Shown here in pieces: positions 35,846 through 43,207 of a stretch of 64,000 nt of DNA; position 1 is the stretch's first letter, and each line of letters opens with the position of its first letter. The position numbers and the translations under genes are program-made. Under the pieces are notes generated by a model. That model did not search any database. It was not told where the DNA came from and worked only from the letters and a program-made list of their open reading frames with translations. Source of the DNA: Bacteroidales bacterium UBA4814 (GTDB lineage: Bacteria; Bacteroidota; Bacteroidia; Bacteroidales; UBA7960); NCBI GenBank assembly GCA_002402465.1, contig DHFW01000054.1, positions 3,673-67,672 on the forward strand, in the 5' to 3' direction.

Positions 35846-36316
35846 TTAACGCCCACTCTCTTTGCTTTCTCTGTTTCGGCGCCTGGCCTCCTGGAAAAGC
35901 ATGCGATTAAAATCGCGTTCTGCTTCGTAGAGCAGGGCGATTTTTTTTGCCGGGAGGATACGTTTCAGTTTCTCGTGGTATTCCCTCTTTATGTTTGCTG
36001 AGCGCTCCATGTGCAAAACCTGGTCTTCGGCATATCTGCCGGCCTCTTCGTTGCTCATAGATGCTACCTTGACGTCAGCCCATTTGTTGCGATGGCTGGC
36101 CGTTAAGTCATCGCGGTTCTTATTGTATTCATTATACAGCGGCCAAAATACACGGGCTTCTTCGGGGGTGAGCGACATTCTTTCGGTAAGGAAAGAAATA
36201 CGTCTGGATTCAATTACGTCCAAGCGGGCGTCTTGCGCCATTGCCTGGCCGCTGCGCTGCAAAAATGATGGCAGCACAAGGATAAAAAGAAGCAGTAATA
36301 TTGTTGCTCGTTTCAT
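35846..36316 (-). CDS. Small periplasmic helical protein, Spy/CpxP-like
   Basis: A 156-residue secreted protein with a signal peptide (about 1-27, ending near AMAQD). The rest is a charged alpha-helical hairpin (ISFLTERMSLTPEEARVFWP near 40-60, and AKKIALLYEAERDFNRML near 123-140). This resembles the Spy/LTxxQ and ECF-associated sensor-like proteins of Bacteroidota. It is the third gene of a sigma / anti-sigma-like / Spy set and probably senses or buffers envelope stress. Confidence 0.78.
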   Translation of the reverse strand: MKRATILLLLFILVLPSFLQRSGQAMAQDARLDVIESRRISFLTERMSLTPEEARVFWPLYNEYNKNRDDLTASHRNKWADVKVASMSNEEAGRYAEDQVLHMERSANIKREYHEKLKRILPAKKIALLYEAERDFNRMLFQEARRRNRESKESGR

Positions 36317-36327
36317 TTTTAAGATGA

Positions 36328-36864
36328 TTAATGCCGTTTATCATTCCCATTTTGAATAATCAGTTCAGTAGGTTCCAGGCCGTAATACTGGGCAGCCTCA
36401 AGCAGATAATCCAGATAGAGGTCGTAATCGGTGCTGGTTGTAGACTGAATTTGCTGTGGTTCATCAACTTCGGTGTCAATAATGAGATCATATAACAACG
36501 CGCGGTCGTATTCGGTTGCCCGGGCAAAGTATTCCTCAAAGATCTGGTCATCGAAATCGCTGAACAAGCCTTCCTCTTTGCCTTCGCGTAAAAGCAGAAA
36601 ACTAATCCCCATCCCGATAAGCACCAGGAAAGTGGCAGCCATGCTGACTGCGGCACGCAGGCTAAAAAATCTAGCTTTGGTAGCAGGCTCTTTCTGTCGG
36701 GAGGCATCAATTTTTTGCCTTACGGATGTGGAAAAGCCATCGAAATACCCCTGGGGAACCCCGAAGCCGGACTCCTCCTTCATTTGCGAAGCCAGGCGGC
36801 TGAGGCCAAGTTCTTGCAATTCGCGGGTTATTTCATCTTTATTTTTTGTCATTCCTTTGGGCAT
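36328..36864 (-). CDS. Putative anti-sigma factor
   Basis: A 178-residue protein with one membrane helix near 75-97 (AAVSMAATFLVLIGMGISFL). The cytoplasmic N-terminal part contains VPQGYFDGFSTSVRQKI, a pattern common in small proteins encoded after ECF sigma genes in Bacteroidota. The C-terminal part is acidic and Tyr-rich. No ZAS zinc motif (HxxxCxxC) is visible. It follows the ECF gene by 37 bp. The start may instead be ATG 36852. The anti-sigma role is inferred from position and topology. Confidence 0.65.
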   Translation of the reverse strand: MPKGMTKNKDEITRELQELGLSRLASQMKEESGFGVPQGYFDGFSTSVRQKIDASRQKEPATKARFFSLRAAVSMAATFLVLIGMGISFLLLREGKEEGLFSDFDDQIFEEYFARATEYDRALLYDLIIDTEVDEPQQIQSTTSTDYDLYLDYLLEAAQYYGLEPTELIIQNGNDKRH

Positions 36865-36901
36865 TTTGATCTTTAGATTGTAATAAATATCAATGGTTTA
36901 A

Positions 36902-37447
36902 TCAAGAAGTGAGAATTTTCTCAATTTTCTTTGCCGCATGGTGGTAAGAAGCCTTCAGCGCGCCTTCTGAAGTGTCGAGTATTCGCGACATATCTTCGTA
37001 TTTCATTTCATCGTAATAGCGCAGATTGAAGACAACCCTTTGCTTTTCGGGCAGGGTGAGAATGGCTTTCTGAATCTTTTTTTCGATGTCGCTGCCATCA
37101 AACCAGGCATCGGTTTCGAGCGAATCGCTGAGTTGTTGTTCCACATCTTCCATGGGTAGGAAAAAGCGCTTTCTCTTTTTCTTTAAAAAAGAAAGAGCCT
37201 CGTTGGTGGCAATTCGGTAAAGCCATGTAAAGAGGCCCGAATCGCCCCTGAATTCCGGCAGGGCTTTCCAGGCCTTGATAAAAACCTCCTGTGCAATGTC
37301 GCTGGCATCTTCGTGCACTATGACCAGCCGGCGTATATGCCAATATACCTGTTCCTGATATTTCCTGACGATCAGATCAAACGCATACCCCGGGTTATCC
37401 GACTGGCTGAAGCGCTGCAGTAATTCATCGTCAGAATAATGCACCAT
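36902..37447 (-). CDS. ECF-type RNA polymerase sigma factor
   Basis: A 181-residue sigma-70 family protein with region 2 (about 20-90, with ASDIAQEVFIKAWKALPEF) and region 4 (about 125-178, LPEKQRVVFNLRYYDEMKYE and a helix-turn-helix with SEGALKASYHHAAKKI). There is no region 1.1 or 3, as expected for an ECF factor. It begins 9 bp after the transketolase C gene, so it is probably cotranscribed with it. Target promoters are unknown. Confidence 0.92.
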   Translation of the reverse strand: MVHYSDDELLQRFSQSDNPGYAFDLIVRKYQEQVYWHIRRLVIVHEDASDIAQEVFIKAWKALPEFRGDSGLFTWLYRIATNEALSFLKKKRKRFFLPMEDVEQQLSDSLETDAWFDGSDIEKKIQKAILTLPEKQRVVFNLRYYDEMKYEDMSRILDTSEGALKASYHHAAKKIEKILTS

Positions 37448-37456
37448 TCTCTGGGT

Positions 37457-38416
37457 TTACTTGGGCTTTCTTTTCAACACTTTCCTGGCCGCCTTTGCAA
37501 TACTGGCGGCGTTCAGGCCGTATTTTTCCATAAGCTGGGCCGGGGTTCCGCTTTCGCCAAAGCGATCGTTTACGCCAATCAACTCTAGGGGGGTGGGCTG
37601 GTTTTCGGCTAGCAGGCGGGCAATCGACTCGCCCAGACCCCCGTTAAGCTGATGTTCTTCGGCTGTTACGGCACAACTGGTTTTGCTTATTGATTTTATG
37701 ATGGTTTCTTCATCCAAAGGTTTAATGGTATGCACATTTATAATTTCTGCGCTGATGCCCTCCTTAAAAAGCTCTTTGCCGGCTTCGAGGGCTTCCCAAA
37801 CCAGGTGGCCGCAGGCAAAAATACTCACATCGGATCCTTCGTTCAGTATCATGGCTTTGCCAATTACAAAGGTTTCGTCTGCAGGTGTAAAAACAGGCAC
37901 TGAAGGCCGTCCGAAGCGAAGGTAAACCGGCCCGTGATGGTCGGCAATGGCTATGGTTGCGGCTTTGGTCTGGTTGTAATCGCAGGGAACGATCACCGTC
38001 ATATTGGGCAGCATTTTCATCATGCCAATATCTTCGAGCATCTGGTGGGTTGCTCCGTCTTCGCCCAGGGTAAGTCCTGCATGCGAAGCGCATATCTTCA
38101 CGTTTTTTTCAGAATAGGCGATGCTCTGGCGAATCTGGTCGTAAACCCTGCCGGTGCTAAAGTTGGCAAAAGTGCCGGTGTAGGGTATCTTGCCACCAAT
38201 GGTAAGGCCGGCTGCAATGCCCATCATATTGGCCTCGGCAATGCCTACCTGGAAAAACCTTTCGGGGAATTCCTTAATGAAGTCGTTCATTTTGAGGGAG
38301 CCGGTAAGGTCGGCACACAAGGCCACTACATTGGAGTTGCGGCGGCCAACCTCAAGCAGGCCGGCTCCAAATCCTGAACGGGTATCTTTCTTTTCTGTGT
38401 AAATGTATTCCTTCAT
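37457..38416 (-). CDS. Transketolase, C-terminal subunit
   Basis: Pyrimidine-binding and C-terminal half of a two-subunit transketolase (319 residues), an enzyme of the non-oxidative pentose phosphate pathway. It has FFQVGIAEANMMGIAAGL near 53-70, with the Glu that activates ThDP in that segment, and the C-terminal domain with EEHQLNGGLGESIA near 250. The N-terminal half is encoded separately at 39847-40689. The two are divided by a VWA protein gene, which is unusual. The sigma factor gene follows by 9 bp. Confidence 0.93.
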   Translation of the reverse strand: MKEYIYTEKKDTRSGFGAGLLEVGRRNSNVVALCADLTGSLKMNDFIKEFPERFFQVGIAEANMMGIAAGLTIGGKIPYTGTFANFSTGRVYDQIRQSIAYSEKNVKICASHAGLTLGEDGATHQMLEDIGMMKMLPNMTVIVPCDYNQTKAATIAIADHHGPVYLRFGRPSVPVFTPADETFVIGKAMILNEGSDVSIFACGHLVWEALEAGKELFKEGISAEIINVHTIKPLDEETIIKSISKTSCAVTAEEHQLNGGLGESIARLLAENQPTPLELIGVNDRFGESGTPAQLMEKYGLNAASIAKAARKVLKRKPK

Positions 38417-38443
38417 TATGCTTGGTTTAAAATTATTTTTTAA

Positions 38444-39820
38444 TCAGTTAACATCGACCCTTACAGTTTGACCTGGTTCTATTCTGAATCGTCTTTCGGA
38501 AGAAAATGCCGTATTGCTCGAAACCCTTGAGCGGTAAACCAGCCTGTAGCTTCCGGGCTGCAGGTAAAGGGTTTCGGTGGCTACTGTTTCGCGAAGCGAA
38601 TAGACGTGAACCAGCCCCTGCTCCGTTTCCTGCAAAATATTGGCAAAACCCGGTGCCTGCAACCTGATCACGGCAATGCCCGGTTGCGGGATTTCCACAT
38701 TGGTAGTATGGCTTTGCCTGATTTCAACGTCTTTGACCACAACTCTTGGCAATGAAAGCACCTCAATGTCGTATTTGCCTACCAGGTATTTCTCGTTATT
38801 GCCTAGTTGCTGTATTTTTAGGGTTTCATTCTCACCGGCTTTTCTGACAATGGCCTGGTAGTTCATCGACACCTGGCCTGCTGTTCTTACGTTCATAATG
38901 CCCTGAGGTGCGTCGACAGCAACCACATTGTGCCTGCCCGATTGGATTTTTATATTCCGAAGTTCGACCCTTGGGGTGGTGTGGACCACCATTTTGTAGT
39001 TAATGTAAGGGTTCAGAAAGAACACTGTGTCGGGTAATCCGCGGTGGTTAAGGGTGTGGATAATGCTTTCGAGCGGCCTCCCGGTATCTTCGTCGAAAAA
39101 TGAAACTGCCACATTGGTCTCGGCAGGCCTGCCGCTCATGTCCAGCAGATTAATCTGCGAGCTTGTTTTGCCCAGCACCTGCGAAATAATGACGTTCAGG
39201 CTTGCTTTGAAACCCGATTCTGTAGAGGCATCGAAATAATGGCCTACACAATCGAAGGCATCGCTGAAGTCGCGACCAATGCCAATAACATAGGGTTTGA
39301 GGAATATGCCCTTTTTCTGCAGGTCTTGGGACACGGCACAGGGATCTCCTCCACACTCTTCCAGGCCATCGGTAATTAAAATGATAATGTTGCGACAGTT
39401 GGCGCAGGGCGGAAAGTCATCAGCAGCGCTTTGCAAGGAGGCGGCAATGGGCGTGGTGCCACGGGGTTGAATGCTGCGCAGCCTTTGCCTGATTTTGTTG
39501 ATGCCGTCGGGTCCAAAAGGAACCTCCAGTTTGGTGTCGTTGCAGTCTTGCGGGGGGTAGCGTTTCTGGTGTCCGAACACCCTGAGAGCTACCTCAAGGT
39601 TTTCGACAGTTTCAAGGCTATCGAGCAGGTTGGTAAGCACGTGGCGGGCAATGTTATTGCGGGTGTCACTTTGCCAGCGCGCCAGCATACTTTGCGAGGC
39701 ATCGTACAAAACCAGAATCCTGGTCAGGGGGGGCGATGCATGCTGAGCCCCTGCCTTTGCCGCAAACAACAAAGGAAGGCTCAGGGCCACCAAGCATTTG
39801 ATCAGGATTTTTTTCACCAA
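38444..39820 (-). CDS. Secreted von Willebrand factor A domain protein
   Basis: A 458-residue protein with a signal peptide (about 1-26, AKAGAQ). The VWA domain at about 32-210 has an intact MIDAS: D40-A-S-Q-S44, a GTTP loop near 115 and IILITDGLEECGGDP near 146. Cys pairs (CNDTK, CANC, CGGDPC, CVGHY) suggest disulfides. The rest consists of beta-sandwich modules resembling PEGA/carboxypeptidase-like repeats. It probably acts in the periplasm or at the cell surface. It sits between the transketolase halves with 26-27 bp gaps, for no obvious functional reason. Confidence 0.85.
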   Translation of the reverse strand: MVKKILIKCLVALSLPLLFAAKAGAQHASPPLTRILVLYDASQSMLARWQSDTRNNIARHVLTNLLDSLETVENLEVALRVFGHQKRYPPQDCNDTKLEVPFGPDGINKIRQRLRSIQPRGTTPIAASLQSAADDFPPCANCRNIIILITDGLEECGGDPCAVSQDLQKKGIFLKPYVIGIGRDFSDAFDCVGHYFDASTESGFKASLNVIISQVLGKTSSQINLLDMSGRPAETNVAVSFFDEDTGRPLESIIHTLNHRGLPDTVFFLNPYINYKMVVHTTPRVELRNIKIQSGRHNVVAVDAPQGIMNVRTAGQVSMNYQAIVRKAGENETLKIQQLGNNEKYLVGKYDIEVLSLPRVVVKDVEIRQSHTTNVEIPQPGIAVIRLQAPGFANILQETEQGLVHVYSLRETVATETLYLQPGSYRLVYRSRVSSNTAFSSERRFRIEPGQTVRVDVN

Positions 39821-39846
39821 AAATGTGGTTATATTTTTTTAAAAAA

Positions 39847-40689
39847 TTAATAATCGCCCAGGGTTTCTTCAAGTTGCGCAAGGGCTTTTTCAAGTTGCTC
39901 ATCATTGGGCGGGCTGCCGTGCCATTTATGAGAGCCTTCCATGAAATCGACCCCCTTGCCCATTACTGTTTTCATAAGAATAACCACGGGTTTGCCTTGT
40001 CCGCACAATCTCTTTGCCTGATCCATGGTTTCCAGCACCTGCTCCAGCACGTTGCCGTCCATCTCGAGCACCTGCCACCCAAACGATTTCCACTTAGCAT
40101 GGAGGTCGCCCAGCGGCATTACTTCATCCACTGGCCCATCAATTTGCTGCCCGTTGTAATCAACAACGGCAATCAGGTTGTCAATATTTTTTCCGGCGGC
40201 AAACATGGCGGCTTCCCAGACCTGCCCTTCCTGCAGTTCGCCATCGCCCAAAAGGCAATACACCAATTGCGGGTCGTTATTGAGCTTCTTGGCCAGGGCT
40301 GCGCCGTTGGCCACGCTAAGGCCCTGGCCCAGCGAACCACTGGCCACCCTGACGCCCGGAAGATTCTCTTCTGTGGCCGGGTGGCCTTGCAGGCGGCTGT
40401 TTATCTTGCGAAAAGTGGACAGCTCAGCCACATCGAAGTACCCGCTGCGGGCCAGCACGCTGTACCAACCAGCCGACAAGTGTCCGTTAGAAAGGAAGAA
40501 CAGGTCCTGTCCCTTTCCGTCCATGTCGAAATTGGGCGAATGCCGCAAAACAGAAAAATACATGGCCGAAAGAAATTCGGCGCAACCCAGGGGTGCCCCG
40601 GGGTGGCCCGACTTGACAGCATGAACCATGCGCAAAACATCTCTTCTGAGCTGACTAGCAACTGATTCCAGTTTTCTTAAATCTGTCAT
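39847..40689 (-). CDS. Transketolase, N-terminal subunit
   Basis: ThDP-binding half of the split transketolase (280 residues). The diphosphate/metal motif begins LLGDGELQEGQVWEAAM near 152 and ends near IAVVDYN. Other family blocks are SGHPGAPLGCAEFLSAMY near 27-45 and HLSAGWYSVLARSGYFD. It is first in a minus-strand unit with the VWA gene, transketolase C, an ECF sigma factor and two downstream proteins. A -7 box lies 20 bp upstream. Confidence 0.94.
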   Translation of the reverse strand: MTDLRKLESVASQLRRDVLRMVHAVKSGHPGAPLGCAEFLSAMYFSVLRHSPNFDMDGKGQDLFFLSNGHLSAGWYSVLARSGYFDVAELSTFRKINSRLQGHPATEENLPGVRVASGSLGQGLSVANGAALAKKLNNDPQLVYCLLGDGELQEGQVWEAAMFAAGKNIDNLIAVVDYNGQQIDGPVDEVMPLGDLHAKWKSFGWQVLEMDGNVLEQVLETMDQAKRLCGQGKPVVILMKTVMGKGVDFMEGSHKWHGSPPNDEQLEKALAQLEETLGDY

Positions 40690-40709
40690 TTTTTATTTTT
40701 TTGAATTTA

Positions 40710-40717
40710 CAAAGTTA
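40710..40717 (-). promoter_or_regulatory. -7 box (TAACTTTG on the minus strand) for the transketolase unit
   Basis: The plus-strand CAAAGTTA reads TAACTTTG 20 bp before the transketolase N start. A second CAAAA follows nearby but does not fit the consensus. Confidence 0.45.
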
Positions 40718-40843
40718 CAAAATTGAAAATGCGATAAATCGGTGTTTCACTTATAGATGCAATGAAAAAAAATTCTTTATACTGGGTGCCTGTAAAAAAT
40801 GATGTTGCAAAATACAATTTTTTTAATTTAGCGGTTTCAGATT

Positions 40844-40861
40844 TCACATCTTTCGATGTGA
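40844..40861. repeat. Short perfect hairpin TCACATC-TTTC-GATGTGA
   Basis: A 7 bp stem with a 4 bp loop, followed on the plus strand by an AT-rich run. It lies 31 bp before the small membrane protein gene. It may be a leader hairpin or a protein site; the evidence is too thin to choose. Confidence 0.3.
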
Positions 40862-40891
40862 TTTATTGTTTTTTCTTGTTTGCAGAATTTT

Positions 40892-41326
40892 ATGAAGAAA
40901 ATCAGCGTACTGGTTTTGATAGCTTCCCTTATTTTACTGATTACCCTTTGGCTTTCGGGCAAAGTGGCCTTCGAGCCGGCATTTTTCAGTGAACTCAGCC
41001 TGCTGCCCTGGCTGATCTCCTTTGCCAAAACTGCTGTGGTGCTTTCGGCTTATATCGCAGGCTTTTTTGCCATGATCGTCATCGCTTTTGTGGATATCAT
41101 TTTTTCATTGATTCTGAAATTGGAATTTCCCATTCTTTATCTGATATATGATCAATTTTTCGTGGTCTTTTCAAAAGGTTGGTACTGGGATCAGTTTAAC
41201 GGATCCTACCTGTTCATTTCAGCTGTTATTTTCCTGATTGGCTCCCTGATTATTCTTGCCATTCCCGATACCAAACGCTACCAGCGGGTGGCTTACAATC
41301 CCTCTGCTTTTTCGGACCGCTCCTAG
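40892..41326 (+). CDS. Small membrane protein, unknown function
   Basis: About 144 residues starting at ATG 40892 (an in-frame TTG at 40880 would add four residues). Hydrophobic segments lie near 3-21, 32-60 and 62-80, and another near 115-133. The C-terminus is polar (DTKRYQRVAYNPSAFSDRS). No family was recognised. It is convergent with ettA: the stops overlap by 4 bp. It may be an intact orphan gene; coding character is supported by length, position and the clean topology. Confidence 0.6.
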   Translation: MKKISVLVLIASLILLITLWLSGKVAFEPAFFSELSLLPWLISFAKTAVVLSAYIAGFFAMIVIAFVDIIFSLILKLEFPILYLIYDQFFVVFSKGWYWDQFNGSYLFISAVIFLIGSLIILAIPDTKRYQRVAYNPSAFSDRS

Positions 41327-43005
41327 TCGGCTTTGAGTTTGCGGTACCTGATTCTTTTCGGAGCGCTATCGCCCAGTCTTTTCTTTTTGTATTCTTCATA
41401 CTCGGAGTAGCTCCCTTCGAAGAAGCACACCTGTGAGTCGCCTTCAAAGGCCAGGATGTGGGTGGCCACCCGGTCGAGAAACCAACGGTCGTGGGTAATG
41501 ATTACAGCGCAGCCGGCAAAGTTTTCCAAGCCTTCTTCGAGTGCCCTGAGGGTGTTGACGTCGATGTCGTTGGTAGGCTCATCGAGCAGCAGCACATTGG
41601 CTTCGCTTTTCAGCGTCATAGCCAGGTGCAGGCGGTTGCGCTCGCCGCCCGAGAGCACCCCGCACTTTTTGCCCTGGTCGGCCCCGCTGAAGTTGAACCG
41701 GGCCACATAAGCACGGCTGTTCATCGTTCTTCCGGAAAGATTTATCAGCTCATGCCCTCCCGAAATTACTTCCCATACACTCTTTTCCGGGTCAATATCG
41801 GCGTGGGCCTGGTCAACGTATCCAATCTTAACGGTTTCTCCCAGGCTGAATGAGCCTTTGTCGGCTTCAACCTGACTCATAATCATGCGAAACAAGGTGG
41901 TTTTTCCGGCACCATTGGGCCCTATTATACCAACAATACCGGCCGGGGGCAACGAAAATTCGAGGTTTTCGAAAAGCAATCTTTCGCCAAAGGCTTTGCT
42001 AACGCCATGTGCTTCAATTACTTTGTTTCCCAAGCGAGGCCCGTTGGGGATAAAAATTTCCAAGCGTTCTTCCTTTTGTTTTACATCTTCGCTGAGCATG
42101 CGGTCGTATGCGCTGAGCCTGGCCTTGGCTTTGGCATGGCGCCCCTTTGGACTCATACGCACCCATTCGAGTTCTCGCTCAAGGGTTTTGCGCCGTTTGC
42201 TTTCCGATTTTTCTTCCATTTCCAGGCGCCTGGCCTTTTGTTCGAGCCATGAGCTGTAATTTCCTTTCCAGGGAATGCCCTCTCCCCTGTCCAGTTCAAG
42301 AATCCAGCCTGCCACATTGTCGAGAAAATAGCGGTCGTGGGTAATGGCAATTACGGTGCCTTTGTATTGTTTCAGGTGCAATTCGAGCCACTCTACACTC
42401 TCAGCATCGAGATGGTTGGTTGGCTCGTCGAGCAGCAAAATGTCGGGTTCCTTAAGCAGCAAGCGACAAAGGGCCACACGGCGTTTCTCTCCGCCACTCA
42501 GGTTCAGCACCGGGGTGTCGGGTTCGGGGCAACGCAGGGCGTCCATAGCCCGCTCCAGGCGGCTGTCGAGGTCCCAGCCGTTGTGTTGCTCAATCAGGTC
42601 GGAAAGTTCGCCCTGGCGCATGATCAGGTCGTTCATTTCTTCGTCAGTCATGGGCTCGGCAAATTTAAGATTCACTTCCTCGTATGCCTTCAGCACGTTT
42701 ACCAGCTCCTGCACGCCCTCCTCCACTATTTCGCGAACGGTTTTGGTGTCATCGAGAATGGGCTCCTGCGGTAAATACCCCACTGAATAGCCCGGAGAAA
42801 AGACCACCTCTCCCTGGAAGGATTTTTCTTCACCGGCAATAATACGCATCAGGGTCGATTTACCCGATCCGTTCAACCCAATGATGCCGATTTTGGCTCC
42901 ATAAAAAAAGGACAGGTAAATATCTTTAAGCACCTGCTTGTTGTTTGGCGGAAAAACTTTGCTTACCCCCACCATGGAAAAAATGATCTTCTTGTCGTCG
43001 CTCAT
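41323..43005 (-). CDS. ettA: ABC-F protein EttA (energy-dependent translational throttle)
   Basis: Soluble ABC-F ATPase that binds the ribosomal E site and gates early elongation according to energy state. I set the start at ATG 43005, giving 560 residues; the frame is open further up but the added stretch is unlike the family. There are two nucleotide-binding domains: Walker A GLNGSGKST near 40 and GPNGAGKTT near 360, with signatures LSGGEKRRVAL and LSGGERNRLHLA. An arm and linker rich in Arg/Lys (RRKTLERELEWVRMSPKGRH) sits between. Confidence 0.94.
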   Translation of the reverse strand: MSDDKKIIFSMVGVSKVFPPNNKQVLKDIYLSFFYGAKIGIIGLNGSGKSTLMRIIAGEEKSFQGEVVFSPGYSVGYLPQEPILDDTKTVREIVEEGVQELVNVLKAYEEVNLKFAEPMTDEEMNDLIMRQGELSDLIEQHNGWDLDSRLERAMDALRCPEPDTPVLNLSGGEKRRVALCRLLLKEPDILLLDEPTNHLDAESVEWLELHLKQYKGTVIAITHDRYFLDNVAGWILELDRGEGIPWKGNYSSWLEQKARRLEMEEKSESKRRKTLERELEWVRMSPKGRHAKAKARLSAYDRMLSEDVKQKEERLEIFIPNGPRLGNKVIEAHGVSKAFGERLLFENLEFSLPPAGIVGIIGPNGAGKTTLFRMIMSQVEADKGSFSLGETVKIGYVDQAHADIDPEKSVWEVISGGHELINLSGRTMNSRAYVARFNFSGADQGKKCGVLSGGERNRLHLAMTLKSEANVLLLDEPTNDIDVNTLRALEEGLENFAGCAVIITHDRWFLDRVATHILAFEGDSQVCFFEGSYSEYEEYKKKRLGDSAPKRIRYRKLKAD

Positions 43006-43143
43006 AAAAATGAATGGAATTTTTTTGTGCTGCAAATTTGCGAAAAAAACCGCTTGCCATAGGCAAAAACCGCAACAATTGTCAAAAGCTGCACAGGCTG
43101 TAACTAATGCCCTGGCAAAGGCCTGGCTGTGATAATAAGGTAG

Positions 43144-43151
43144 TATCTTTG
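43144..43151 (+). promoter_or_regulatory. -7 box (TATCTTTG) for the aspartase fusion gene
   Basis: TATCTTTG lies 57 bp before the start. A divergent minus-strand box (plus CAAAACTA, 43152-43159) abuts it and could serve ettA, though 147 bp away from it. Confidence 0.45.
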
Positions 43152-43207
43152 CAAAACTAAATCCCGTAATCCTACACCTGAAAATATTTACCAAAAGCAT
43201 TCTGTTT

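Noticed and set aside
43005..43200. 65-residue N-terminal extension of ettA
   Set aside because: The added residues match no ABC-F protein and the ATG at 43005 gives the expected length; the stretch is intergenic.
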